Origin: Turnera subulata
Lineage: Eukaryota; Streptophyta; Magnoliopsida; Malpighiales; Passifloraceae
DNA: 64,000 nt
Reading direction: 5' to 3'
Assembly (NCBI GenBank): GCA_028386065.3
Contig: JAKUCV010001627.1
Coordinates: 42,236-106,235 of the forward strand
Each line of letters starts with the position of its first letter. The first letter of the stretch is position 1. Of the stretch, positions 30,685-44,555 are shown in pieces. Both the position numbers and the translations under genes were made by a program. Under the pieces are notes generated by a model that had not been told where the DNA came from, ran no database searches, and saw only the letters and a list, made by a program, of their open reading frames with translations.

Positions 30685-33600
30685 GGTAGCGTTTGGTACG
30701 TGGTACTCGGACCAAGTCCACGCGGACTTGGGTGGACTTGGACCCGAGTCCACGTTTGGTGAACGGAAACAGTGTGAGTCCATGTGGACTGTTGTGGACT
30801 CGAGTCCCACGATCAGGGCACTCACGCCTGGACTTGAGGCCCCTTGAAAAGGTGTGGCCTCGAGTCCAGGCGCGATGGACTCAGAAATTCTGACTTAAAT
30901 GCCCTCATATATTTTCGCTAATTCCCAATTAACCAGGCATCAAAACCCATTTTTCTTTCCCGAAAAATTTCCAAATTCGACAGTCGAGCTCTCCACTCCT
31001 ATCGTCTACTCTCAACCCAGATAAAAAAACTCTCCTCCCATCTCCCCCAAAATCTCGCTGGCCGCCGTCTCCACCTCCTCTTCTTCTTCTTCTTCATCTC
31101 GCTCTTCCTCTTCGGTCTCCTTCTTCTCTCCGTCGACCGCCACGCTCTCCTTCTCTTCACCATCTTCGAGTTTGTGAAATCCCCAATTTGAGTTATGGAA
31201 ACCCTAATTTCGAAATCCTCTTTTGTTCTTCCAACCACCATTTTGTAGAACCCCCGATTCGAGTTTTGGCATATGTTATTTCGAAACCCTAACTTCGAAA
31301 CCCTCCTCTAATCTTCCAATTCCATAGGGTTTGCAGAAATTGGAATTGAGGGATATAAGAAGAGGGTTTCCAGTTCTGCAACATATCGTCAATTCCAGTT
31401 CTGCATTTTCAGTTCTGGAAACCCTGTTCTTGTATCCCTCAATCAAACTTCTTCAAACCCTATCGAAACCCCTAATTGCAGTCGAATTACTTTTAATGTC
31501 GTGCTTTATGATTATGGTTAGCATCTAACTTGGTTCTCAATTTTTGTTTTAACAGAGTTTATACAGAATTGTTGGGAGAGCTCTAAGAAGGCAGAGCACA
31601 CACTTCGGGTATGTTTCTCTTTCTTAAGTCCTTGAATTTGTATTGTATTTGAAATCGATTGTATGCTTCTTAATTGTAGTGCAAAGACAAACAATGTCAG
31701 TGACAAGGTTACAATGTAGTGCATTCTTTGATTGTTGTTTTAAGAGATTTAAAATTAGGATGTTTCAAGCCGGACTAAGTTTGATATCGTAGTAATGACA
31801 CTTGATGGGGATTCTGGGTTATGTCTTCTACGCTCTGAAATTTGATAAACTGAGCGCCATGAGGCTCAGTATTTCTTAGATCTCTTGCATTTATGTTCTG
31901 GTTCCTGTGTCCATCATGTGATACTGAACTTAGAAAAGGAATTGGCTTTCTCTGATACTAGTTAAATCAAAGTTTGGGATACTTGATGTTAAGGTAGTGG
32001 CAGTGCTGAACTATACAGAAGGTATTTGTGAGAAGATGACATTGCTGAACTATACAGTTGAGAGAAATCATTATTTTTGGGAAGCATTTTTGATGGCTTA
32101 AGAATTTTTGTTTGGACCTTAATGTCTAATTTGCTATGGATGGATTGTTTTACTTAGTTTGGCTTGCCAAATTCTTTCACTCTTCTCTTTTTTAATTTGA
32201 AGCTAAGGATCACATAGATCTGTAGTGTTGTTGATTGTCTCAAATCTGGCTGCTAATATAATAAAAATAAAAGAGAGGACATTGCAGGTGATTGTCTTTA
32301 TCATAATTTTCTACTGCTTGTAATAAAAGAGATGACATTGCAAATCATATTGTTTTGATCACCACAAAGATGAAAGAATGGAACTTGATGATCTGACTTT
32401 TCGATGAAGTGCATGTAATCAATCAGCCTTCTTTCTTCTCTTCTTTTAGCATGTTAGTATCTTTTAGCATGTGCACTACCTTTTTGTAGCTTTCTTCTCT
32501 GTGTTTGCTGTTTCTGTACTCTTGGTTATGTCACCTTAAGAAGATAAGAACCTCTCATTTAATTTCTTTCTTCGCATGCTGTGTATGCAAGTGTTTCTGC
32601 AGGAGTTCTTTGCACAGATGGTCAGCTGAGAAGTTGCTGGAACATCCTTTTCTCTCTGGCATGGATTAAAAGATTTCTTTCAAGACAGTTTAATTCATTA
32701 ATTTGAGCTAGCTAGTTATCTTTGTAGAGATTTCTTTGATGTATTCAGTTTGATGCGTTTATGGGTTGACAATTTATCCATGATGTATGGCATATTAGTT
32801 ATTGAAACTAGTATCTAAATTTCAAACAAAAATTGCTAATGAAAGCTTACAGTGTATTGAAAAAAAGGTGGTGTGATATTTTAGTTTTTTGTCTCTCCTT
32901 TCTGAGTTGCAAAGATTTTCTCTAATTAGCAAGACATCGATCGATCAATCTTCTAAAACCCACAAAATCCTCCTAGTGAATGAATCCCACCCAATTGGCA
33001 AATCGGTATCGCAGATTTCCTTTACTTGAAAATATATACCCCAAGTATCATCACCTCATGCCTGCCTTGTATCCAACACACCTTCAACTCAGCATCATAT
33101 AACATCCATTCATCTCAGCATCGCATCACGTCTTCCACCGGTCGATGATGATTATCGCAAAGTCTCTTCTTTACTTCTCTCTTTTACGTACCATTAATTG
33201 GAATTCGAGACTTTTTTTACTATAATTTTGAGTTAAGCGTGATTAATTGTATTGTGAAGTGAATTAGACCTGGCGCTGTAAGGAAGAAAAAGGATGAAGA
33301 ACGATTAAATTGCATGCTCTGGTAATAGCCTGGGCTACGTAATTAATGGATGTACATAGGGATTTTATGGGGTTGGAATTCTGAAATTGAGGGGTGCTAT
33401 TTTGTCCAGACTTGGTTTTCTTATAAAATAAATGCAGGCCAATAGTTTAAATCTAAAGTTTATGGGTTGTACATGTGTTTATAAAAATAATATAGAAATT
33501 ATGATATAAGATTTGGAATTTTCAATTCACAGCATATAAGGGTATTCAGGTCATTTCTACCATTTAGTCTAAGTCCAGTCTACGTACAACCAAACATCAT

Positions 33601-33738
33601 TCCTCTGGACTAACTTTAAGTCCACGGTATACAATCCACACAACCAAACATAGTCTGGATTTGCCTAGTCCAGTCCAGGTTAGTCCAGTCCAAGTCCATA
33701 TGGACTTGGACTTACAGTCCCCCGTCCCAAACGGAGCC
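30685..33738. mobile_element. Harbinger/Tourist-like TIR element, 3054 bp, carrying a host gene fragment
   Basis: The left end GGTAGCGTTTGGTACGTGG and the complement of the right end (GGCTCCGTTTGGGACGGGG) match the GGxxxCGTTTGG type of terminus seen in Tourist/Harbinger elements. AAA flanks both sides, compatible with a 3-bp duplication but weak. Both subterminal 200-bp regions are packed with AAGTCCA and TGGACTT motifs, including palindromes such as AAGTCCATATGGACTT. The interior holds gene-like UTR sequence and a kinase fragment. No transposase is recognisable. The superfamily call is inference. Confidence 0.65.
32586..32669 (+). pseudogene. Captured fragment of a protein kinase (MAPKKK-like C-lobe)
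   Basis: The frame reads KCFCRSSLHRWSAEKLLEHP and then FLSGMD and a stop. This is the end of a Ser/Thr kinase domain (subdomain XI). The invariant Arg is in the RWSAEKLL motif, and the Cys residues before it resemble the KCF-x-RDP-x-x-RW signature of plant MAPKKK17/18-type kinases. Only about 27 codons are recognisable, with no upstream kinase motifs in frame, so this is a non-functional gene scrap inside the TIR element. The kinase subfamily is inferred from this short stretch alone. Confidence 0.6.
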
Positions 33739-33829
33739 AAAGTTTGTAATAAAAGAGACCAGTCGCCAATGCAAACACCAAGCACATTTTGACCACCCCC
33801 AAGCACCAGTTCTACTCCTATCTCCCTCT

Positions 33830-35536
33830 CCCCACCTCCAAATATATCCTCAAAATCCTTTGCAGATATCGTCAATGATGCTGCACCACCCAATCCAAAC
33901 ATTCCAAAGACAGTTATTCCCAATCCAAACTCTCAAAAGTCCATCCCTGATAGAGCCAGCATCTCCTTCTCCCCGCTTCAATGCGAAAAAGAATGGCTAT
34001 CAAAATGTGCTTTCGGTGTCTTATCAGAGCCACTTGATCCTCAAATCGTTCTTCGATTATTCTTGAAACACGGTCATTCCGTTATGGTTTGTGATTTTGG
34101 GGGAGATTCCATCCTCATTCAATTCTCCTCCCCCTCCCCTGAAGACATGTCCTCCTTCATCGAGTTCATTCTGGGCTGCAAATATCTTCGATCTCTTAAG
34201 ACCATGGCAGGAAAAAGATGGCCCCTTAAACCGAAAAGTTTGGATTAGGGCAAAAGGCATTCCCCTTCATGCTTGGTCAACCGGTTTCTTTCATTCACTA
34301 GTATCAAGATTTGGCTCTCTCTTCTCAATTGCACCAGCGTCCGAGAATAAATCAAAACTGGATTATGCATACCTCCAAGTTATCACCACTATTTTCAAAC
34401 CAATTTGTTGGGAGATCAATGCTCTCATCGAAGGCCACTCTTTTCACATTACCATTGATGAATTTCTTCAACCATCGCCTTGCCCTTTCTCTCCCTTTGT
34501 CTCAAATACCTCATCCCATGACACTTCCTCCAATCTACCGATAAGCCCTTCGAACCCAACTTCCAAAAACCATCCTTCCAAATCACCCCACCCACATACA
34601 CCCTTGAACTCGCACCCTAGCCCTTCTGGCGACCGCGACATCCACTCCGGTCAACGTTTCTCCAATCCCTTCGACTTATAGCCCATCATTGACAACATCG
34701 ATCAACTAAATTCCTGTCATGCACGCCCGAACATTCTCACGTCCCAAAGTCGCTCTACATTCGCCTCGAGTAAAGGAACTCCTTCATGCAGTCAATCCCC
34801 TTCAATCTTGTCGGCTGGGCCCACCTCTAGCACCTCCAACAAGCATCACTCCCTATATAATTCTTCAACAGATTCCAGCTCACCCATCGCGCATGCTTCC
34901 TCCCTTGTCTTCTCCAATTCCTCCTCTAGGCTCTCTTCCCCACTCCCTGTAATTTCCTTTAACAATTCAGACCCTTTCCTTGTCCCTTCGAAGACTCATA
35001 ACCAGACTTTCAAAAAGGCCCAGTCACTCCCAAATATACACTTATCGGCCAGGCCTCCCCCCTCCCCCAAGCCCATTCCCTCGTCTGACCCTCCCTCTAT
35101 TTCGACCCAATCCCCCCAACCAGCCTTTGTACCAACCCTAAACTCCCCCCTTACCAATAACTTAACCTCCAGCCCAAATCCATCTTCATACAACTCAGTT
35201 TCTCCTTTCACTTTAGACCGTTCTCTCTCTCCTAACACCCGTTCAAACCTTATCCTACAAAACTTGGATTTGGCTTTGAAAACCAAAAGGATCACCACCC
35301 ATAGAAAACACAAGAATGTCATCCTTCCATTGCCCACCACCTCCTCTACTACCAAAATTCCTCTGAACACAATCCCCAGTGCGGCAAACGCTCAAACTCC
35401 TCCTTGTTCCCCTGAAGTTTCGAATTCGATCTCCTTTTGCAATGAAGAAGCTGATCTAACCATTCGAGTTGGAGATTCCTTGGTTGGGATTGCTCTAAAA
35501 ACCTTGCAGGTACTAAAGAAACTGTCGTCGCTCTAG
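33830..35536 (+). pseudogene. LINE3 ORF1 (DUF4283-like RNA-binding protein), frameshifted
   Basis: The first frame gives SFADIVNDAAPPNPN, then SKCAFGVLSEPLDPQIVLRL and GGDSILIQFSSPSPEDM, the N-terminal half of the DUF4283 domain common in plant L1 ORF1 proteins. After a frame change near 34190 it reads VWIRAKGIPLHAWSTGFF and DYAYLQVITT, the C-terminal half. A long Ser/Pro-rich segment follows with stops near 34681 and another frame change. ORF1 proteins bind LINE RNA in particles. I see no zinc knuckle. Confidence 0.75.
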
Positions 35537-35628
35537 TGCAGAAGGAAGGATTCGATTGGTGCTCATCCCATACTGTTTGACAGGTCCTCTCTCCATTCCA
35601 CTTTTTACAATGCCTTATTTTAATCATA

Positions 35629-38600
35629 ATGTTCAGTTTTATTTCATGGAACTTGAGGGGTGCAAACTCTACATCCAAACAACAACAAGTAAAATCTTTG
35701 TCTCGTAAGCACCTTGCAAACTTCATTTTCATTTGCGAAACAAAAATTTCAAATTTTAATCCTTTTCAGTGCTGTAATTTCTGTGACTTTGCAAACCATG
35801 ATTATGTGGCCGTTAACTCCTCTGGAAATTCTGGAGGTATGGTTCTTTTGTGGGATACAGCGTCGTTCCACTATCGAAATTTTGAATCCAGCCAAAACTG
35901 GATTCTTGTGTCTGGTCGCTTTTCCCCTGGTAACATTGACATCTGCATCTGCTGCATCTACGGACCTTTCGACGTCAATCTGCGTAATTCCATGTGGTCG
36001 GATATTACTGGTCAGAAGCCCTTCTTCAATTCCCCATGGCTTGTAATCGGTGATCTAAATGAAACTTTGAGTCCAACCGACCGAAAGAGTGGTAGAATCT
36101 GCGGCTCAGGTCCCAAGGCCCTCCAAGATTTCATCAACACACTTCATCTTTCTGAATTCAATCTGATGGACCGCTGCTTCACTTGGGCCAATTCCTCATC
36201 TGCCAGTAGGATTGACAGAGCACTCGCAGAGCCAGAATGGGCCTCCCTTTTCCCCACGATCAGCCTTAAGTCCGGGTTTAGGAATATGTTTGACCACTGG
36301 CCCCTCATTTTGGCCCAGGATCGTGTTGATTGGGGCTTTAAGCCTTTTAGAGCCTTATCTGCATGGTGGTCTCACCCCCAATTTGAAAATGTTATCAAGG
36401 AGATGTGGATCAGAATTGAAAGTCAGCTTCCTGGTAGATTCAAATTCTTAAAGAAATTAAATCTCCTTCGGAAAGAGCTATCTATCTGGAACAGGACTGT
36501 CTTTGGCAACTCTGACACCTCGGTCTCCCAGTTGCAACAGGACATTGAATCCTTGGAGCTGGTAGCTGAATCTAGACCTCTTCTCTCTCACGAACATGAA
36601 GACCTTCTCAAAAAGAAAGATGAGTTCCATAAAAAATCAAAGCTCAAAGAGATCACCTGGAAACAGAAGTCACGCATTCGATGGCTAAGTTCAGGTGACA
36701 GAAATACCCGCTTTTTTCACCTCTCTGCATGTGCTAGGGGGAGAAGAAACAAAATCTCTTCTATCTTTGCTGGTTCAAGACTTCTTGAAGAACCTCCCCT
36801 AATCAAAAGCGAGGCTGCCTCCTTCTTTTCTCAGCTATACAGTGAGCCCATTTCAGATCGACCTTCCATTGGTGACATTCCCTTCCCAAAAATCAACCCT
36901 CAGGCGGCAAGCCTCCTTGAAAAGCCAATCTCTATGGAAGAAATCAAAGCGGCAGTTTGGGCATGCGACAGTGATAAAGCACCTGGTCCTGACGGTTTGA
37001 ATTTTATGTTCTAGAAAAGGTGCTGGGATCTCTTTAAATCGGACCTATTTGATCTTATTTCCCATTTCTTTGACACAGGATCCCTCCCAAAAGGTCTGAA
37101 TTGTTCTTACATCACCTTGGTAGCAAAGAAAAAAGAATCTGAGTCCTTCGACGATTACAGGCCCATTACTTTAGTGGGAGGTATTTATAAGATCATCTCT
37201 AAAATTCTCTCTCTCCGTCTAAAGCCAGTTCTCCCATCCATTATAAACAGCCATCAATTAGGATTCGTCGAAGGTAGATATATTCTTGAAGGAGCATTGC
37301 TTGCTTCTGAAACAGTCCATAGCCTTAAAGAGTCCAAGGAACAGGCAGTCATTTGGAAGCTTGATTTCCGAAAGGCCTTTGATTCGATATCTTGGGACTA
37401 CTTATATCAGGTTCTTTCAGCTATGGGTTTCGGCCAGTTATGGATTACTTGGATCCGGACCTGCCTTCAGACTTCTAAACTGTCTGTTCTCATCAACGGT
37501 TCCCCATCTTCTGAATTTTTCATGAGCAGGGGTCTCAAGCAAGGCGATCCGCTCTCTCCTTTTCTTTTCATCATCGCTTCCGAAGGTCTCCATTCCTTAA
37601 TCTCTCAAGCTATTTCTAAAGGCATCATCAACGACATGTCTGATGACACCCTCATTTTCTCCAGGGCTGACCTCGCTTCTCTTCTCAACCTCAAAAGAGT
37701 ACTTAGGTGCTTTGAATTGATTTCAGGCCTAAGCATCAATTTCCACAAAAGCGCATTAGTGGGCATCAACATTGACTCTGACGCAGTGCATCCGTTTGCC
37801 TCCCAGCTTCACTACAAGGTCGATTTCCTCCCTTGTAATTATCTTGGTTTACCTCTTGGAGCAAGCATGCATAAGACTTCAAATTGGACCCCCATCATCG
37901 ATAAAATCAGAAGAAAACTAAAATCCTGGAAATCCAAATTTTTATCTGTTGCAGGCAGAGTAACTCTAATTCGGTCAGTTCTCTCTTCCCTTCCATTATA
38001 TTTTTTATCCCTTTTTAAAATACCTGTATCAGTGGCTAATACAATGTTCAGGTTACAACGAGATTTTTTTTTGGAATGGTTCTTCTGATCGTAACAAACT
38101 CTGTCTTATTGCCTGGCACAAGATAGCTAAACCTAAAGACCTTGGTGGTCTTGGGATTGAATCCCTCCTAGCCAAAAATCAGAGCCTCTTGTTCAAATGG
38201 TATTGGAAATACATCAACTCCTCTGGGACTGATTGTTTTGAACTGATTAAACGCAAGTGCGAGGCCCCCTCTAGCTCGCTCCAGCCCTCCTTCACCTTGC
38301 AAAAGTCTTCCACTATATGGAAGAACATTTTCCTCTCATCTACTTCATGCAGCCAAACCTCCTATCCTCTTGCAGACGAGACCAGTATCAAGATTGGTAG
38401 TAGAGAGCTGATTCGCTTCTGGTCAGATTGCTGGAGCCCCTTAGGTTCCTTACAGGTATGCTTTCCACGCCTATACCGAATTTTTTTGTTCCCTGACATC
38501 TCCCTTGCTGCTTTCCTCAACAGATTCGCGGCTGTCTCTATCGATGAATGGCCATGGCGTCGCAGCTTATATTCATGGGAAAGGAACGATTGCCTCCTTA

Positions 38601-39277
38601 TCTCAAAAGAGCTTAAAGAGGTCTCCCTAATCACGGTAACCCCAGATCGTTTTACTTGGAATCCTGATCCTCTTAAGGGGTTCTCTGTTAAATCCGGTTA
38701 CAACCTCCTGATGAGAATTTCCTTTCCGCACAACAGCTTACCAAATGTATGGCTATCCATCCTTCCCCCAAAGATTGAGTGCTTTCTCTGGATGCTCTTC
38801 ATGAACGGGGTCCCCACTAGAGATAACTTGTTTCGCAGGGGTATCTTGTTAGAAACAGACTCATCTTGCCCTTTGTGCTCTCTACATCTCGAAACCCCAT
38901 CCCATCTCTTTTTGCATTGCAAAAAATCTTGGTCGTTATGGCAGCGTGTGTGCTCTTGGTGGGGCGTATCTTGGGTCGCACCAGCTTCCTGTGCTCTTTG
39001 GTACCAGCAGTGGCCCTCTCTCATGCACAACAGCCATAACAAATCATGTTGGCTCATCATAGGTTCCGCAACCATTTGGTCTATATGGTTGGCTAGAAAC
39101 GACTTGATCTTCAACGCTAAAGCACCTCAATGGGACTCTCTCTTTGATCTCATTTTAGTCAGAACCACTTGGTGGATTAAGAGTATTCACCCTTCCTTCC
39201 CGTACTCCCCCTCTATGGTGATCTCCAATGCCTCCTTTATCAAGAACTGGCCGAGCAAGCCTCTACGATCCATGTAG
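35629..39277 (+). pseudogene. LINE3 ORF2 (endonuclease, reverse transcriptase, zinc-binding), nearly open
   Basis: Starts MFSFISWNLRGANSTSKQQQ with the endonuclease WN motif. FICETKIS holds its Glu, CCIYGPFD and WLVIGDLNE its core, and DHWPLIL its terminal D-H. The reverse transcriptase begins at KAPGPDGLNFMF; a stop follows at 37012-37014. It continues with YRPITLVGGIYKIISKIL, WKLDFRKAFDSISW and SRGLKQGDPLSPFLF. The catalytic box is damaged: it reads DMSDDTLIFSRAD after a short deletion instead of FADDTLIFSRAD. A frameshift near 38080 precedes the zf-RVT part (PPKIECFLWMLFMNGVPTR, CPLCSLHLETPSHLFLHC). It ends without an RNase H domain, unlike LINE1, LINE2, LINE4 and LINE5. Confidence 0.88.
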
Positions 39278-39442
39278 CGCTCATCTGTTTGTTCTTTGCA
39301 ATTTAAGTTATGTTAAGCCTGACTCTGTATTCTTTATTTTCTTAATTGCTTAACTGGCCATTTCCTTGCTGGCCAGTCTGAGAATTCCCCCTGTAACCTC
39401 TTTTCCTTTTCAATAATTATCGATTAGCATCAAAAAAAAAAA

Positions 39443-40218
39443 ATCAAATGGCACTGATTGAGATTTTGTTCCTAGTAGAAGGAATTGTATCTCCATCTTC
39501 TTGGCCAAGCCTAAGACCAAATCTGACTGTATAGGCTTCCTCTGTCATAGCATCAAGTTGGCCCGTAAAAACTAAGTTGCCATTGCTAAAATATTACCCT
39601 AATTATCCCGAATAATGGCTCCAAGTCCCTCACCTTCTGAAGAGATAACCACATCAGTATTGACCTTATGAAACATACTCATTGGGCGTGACCTAGACGA
39701 ATGTGTCACAGGTGGCCGAAGGATACTGTCGCTCAGATTGGATTCCTTAACATTTTGGAGGAGCTCTACAGCATCTCTAACCAAATAGTTGGCAGGCTTC
39801 ATTCAATTCTCAAAGACCTAAGAATTTATGTTTTTCCATTTGGACCAGGCTATTACATCATCACCAAACCTCTTATTTGTTTCTTGGAGCCAACTTACTA
39901 GAGATTGGGGAAATTCAAAAACAAAGCTGATACTACTCGCGGGCCATATCTCTACAGCTTTCGGGCAATCGAGAAGGATGTGAAAAATATGATACACCGT
40001 TCATTAAGCTAAGCTACAGCATGGGCAGCCTACATCGCCTAATCAAAGATGATTTGCCAAGTTCGTCTTGACTAAAAGGATTAGTGCACAAACACCAGGC
40101 AACTAATCGGAGTTTTAGTGGGATGTGAAGTGTCCAAATATATTTCCTCCAAGACTCGAACAGCTTAGTACAATAGACTCCTTAACTACACTAGCCGGGT
40201 GCCAAGCTGGTAGACAAA
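39443..40218 (-). pseudogene. LINE4 zinc-binding and RNase H remnant
   Basis: On the minus strand a decayed zf-RVT can be read (FESWRKYIWTLHIPLKLR, then NGVSYFSHPSRLPESC). The RNase H start follows near 39600-39680: MFHKVNTDVVISSEGEGLG (first catalytic Asp), then a stop, then GQLDAMTEEAYTVRFGLRLG (catalytic Glu). The remaining RNase H is missing at the LINE3 junction. Confidence 0.7.
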
Positions 40219-40674
40219 TGTTATAACCTATTTTTATACAATATTTGTTAGATTATTAACATGAAAAGTTATAAAATTAGAGATTAAACCAACAATAAGA
40301 TAAATTCTAATTTATGGATAACATAATTCATAAAATCTTGAACTAACTACCTCCCACTAATTATCGAAAGTTTGAAAACATACTTGATGAGTCTATATTA
40401 TATGCTTCTTGGTTTTTCCTTTTACTCACTTATTGAGAAGATAGATTTCTCTCTCTATACTTCTTTTATTTTACTACTATTGTGTGATGGTAGCAAACAA
40501 TGAAACTTTTAAGGTGAGAGATGACTTATCCTTTATGTCCTATTTATACACCCCCATCGGGTATTTTGTATTACCCAACCATAATATCAAATAATGTTTA
40601 GGTTTTCACTTCATTAGTACATGACCATGCGGTTTCCCAAATAATTAATTTGCACTTATGTTATGTGTGCTACA
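40219..40674 (-). mobile_element. Candidate solo LTR inside LINE4, 456 bp
   Basis: The plus strand starts TGTTATAACC and ends GTGTGCTACA, giving TG..CA ends. A minus-strand TATAAATA box lies at 40541-40548. It separates LINE4 sequence for HFNLLGQYCKSNF from the zinc-binding part. The flanking 5 bases are similar but not identical (ACAAA and GAAAA), so the target duplication is unproven. Confidence 0.5.
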
Positions 40675-40892
40675 GAAAATTACTTTTACAATATTGGCCT
40701 AATAGGTTGAAATGCCAAAGAGGGGAATCAGGAGAGAGATGAACACCGGCTAAAATGCCTTTAATCAAAGAAGTTTTTTCAGATGAGAAGATTAGGTCCA
40801 ACAATGGATAATTTTGGTCCATATCCTCTTCATCAGTTAGTTCTGAAGCCCTTATATTTCCGCCCAAATGAGAAACCGGAGAGATTATCATC
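40675..40892 (-). pseudogene. LINE4 fragment upstream of the zinc-binding domain
   Basis: Reads ASELTDEEDMDQNYPLLDLI, then GVHLSPDSPLWHFNLLGQYC. This matches the plant LINE pattern D-x-x-x-W-H-x-x-x-x-G-x-Y-S-V-K-S just before zf-RVT. Confidence 0.7.
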
Positions 40893-40901
40893 ACTTGGAA
40901 T

Positions 40902-42835
<1,934 letters not shown>

Positions 42836-42844
42836 ACTTGGAAT

Positions 42845-43223
42845 CCAATAATCATTCCAATCATGCACATTTTAATTCGGCCATCTCTAATCAGCCACCT
42901 TACCCCTTTTTCTAAAATGAATTTTGCCTTATAAATACTCCTCCAAATATAACTCGGATTTATATCTAAAGAAGCATTCATAAAAAGGTTGTTGACCAAT
43001 ACCTTGCTTTTGAAGATACACCAACCCAGCTTTGCCAAGAAGGCAAGGTTGAAATCTTCACCAACATAGAAGCCTACACCTCCAACCGAGATTTCTTTCT
43101 ATATAACTTTTCCCATGCAATGCATTTTCCTCTTACCATCTTTATGGCCCCGTACCAAAACTTCCTAATGAGGCCTTCCATTTCATCATAAATCACTTGT
43201 GGGGGTAAGAAGAATTGCTCTTT
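42845..43223 (-). pseudogene. LINE4 linker region
   Basis: Minus-strand reading: FFLPPQVIYDEMEGLIRKFW, then a frameshifted piece, then FLAKLGWCIFKSKVLVNNLF and NPSYIWRSIYKAKFILEKG. These are the conserved segments between reverse transcriptase and zf-RVT in plant LINEs. LINE5 abuts its upstream side and the Mutator-like element its downstream side. Confidence 0.75.
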
Positions 43224-43389
43224 TCATGCCCCATTTTTTTTTTTTGGTAAACAACGAGCATTATAATAAACTAAACAGTATCCACCCGTGTGAAGGCACA
43301 GCAATCGTCCTTCAACAAACGGGTACAAGCCAAAGAAGGAAACTCAAGCACCATATGACTCACAGATAACGAAAGACCCGACCTAGCAA

Positions 43390-43948
43390 GATAGTCAGCA
43401 ACAAGATTGCTCTCCCTATAAACATGACAAAAGCTACACTCCTAGAAAGAAGACGCAAACAACCGGATCTCCTGCAACATCGGGGAGTTCGCCAAACGAG
43501 TTGGGAGGCTGCCCTGCAACACTGCCACGAGTTCCTGATGGTCCGACTCCACAACCACCTCATGTAAGCCCCTGGATACTGCGAGAGAAAGACCCTCACG
43601 CACCGCCGGCATCTCTGCCTCCATTACCGAACAAGGGGGCAACTTGAGCTGAAAACCACACACCCATTCGCCCTGACTACCCCGAATAAGGCCACCAACA
43701 GAGACAACCTGCCGCGAGCCATCCAACGCCGCATCAACATTTATTTTAAACACCCCTGGGGCAGGGGGAGACCAAACCAACCCCTCCTGTATAAGAGAAG
43801 GGCCCAAAGCCGTAGACACCTGTTGAGTAGAATGCATAACCCACATACGGATATATTGGAAAATATAAATCGACATGGCATCCGGAGGTCGTGGGTTATG
43901 AGGAAACACTACATCATTCCTCCACTTCCAGAGGAGACAAAGAGCCAT
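43390..43948 (-). pseudogene. LINE5 RNase H domain
   Basis: An almost open frame reads VFKINVDAALDGSRQVVS (first Asp), SVMEAEMPAVREGLSLA (Glu), VVVESDHQELVAVL (Asp). After one stop near 43442 it continues CHVYRESNLVADYLARSG (last Asp). All four catalytic acidic residues of the RNase H family are thus present. The stop splits the last from the first three. Confidence 0.85.
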
Positions 43949-44006
43949 ACCGAAGAAAATATCAGAGGAGATCGGACTTGCAAACTCAAACTCACCCTAT
44001 AAACCT

Positions 44007-44534
44007 CTACGTACCAAAAAACTGAGGGTTAGCATCAGCCCTCAATAGCGAACGCCATACCCGCCCAACCTCACCACAATCCCGTAAAGCATGACCCTGC
44101 GATTCCTCCATGTCATGACATCTGGGGCATCGGCCATCCATAGTCAGGTGGCGCCGAACTCTCTCAACATTCGTAAGTAAAGCATTATGGCTACACTGCC
44201 AGAGGAAAGTGTGCGCCCGAGGGAGGCCCTTCCATTTCCAGATAACTCTCCAGGACACAGCATGACGCTGCTGAGGCAAAGAGGGAGAAAGTGAGGCATA
44301 AACCGCCCTAACTGTACATTCCCCCGATGCCGTACCATCCCACACCACAGTGTCCTCCCCAGTCGTATGGAGAAGGGGTTGGAACCCAGCAAATTGGTCA
44401 AGAAAAGGCTCCGGGAGCAAAGACTGAAGGAGCTCCCAGTTCCAGGCCCCAGAATTCAAGGTAACATCAGCTAAAGTAAACGTACTGGTACCCTCCGCAA
44501 CCTCGATACCAGGGAGGGCGTCAAGCCGTCCCAA
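44007..44534 (-). pseudogene. LINE5 zinc-binding (zf-RVT) domain
   Basis: Reads DTVVWDGTASGECTVRAVYA, then WKGLPRAHTFLWQCSHNALL and RHLTMDGRCPRCHDMEESQG with the CPRC and H-x-x-x-x-C residues of the domain. A stop separates it from the RNase H at about 44006 and another from the reverse transcriptase at 44555. Confidence 0.88.
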
Positions 44535-44555
44535 CCTAGGGAACTAAGGGTCCTG

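Larger units (their letters stand above)
33742..39442 (+). mobile_element. LINE3: near-full-length L1-type LINE
   Basis: ORF1 with a DUF4283-type domain is followed by ORF2 (endonuclease, reverse transcriptase, zinc-binding) and a tail AGCATCAAAAAAAAAAAA at 39427-39442. Only a few disabling changes exist. Codon use is richer in C at third positions than in LINE1 and LINE2, and the protein reading is longer, so it is a younger or less decayed copy. No target duplication was found. The 5' limit is only approximate and is set by the TIR element. Confidence 0.85.

Noticed and set aside
34996..35370. Minus-strand frame of 124 codons opposite LINE3 ORF1
   Set aside because: Shadow of the Ser/Pro-rich plus-strand ORF1. 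Its Glu/Gly/Arg-rich content is what the complement of that composition gives.
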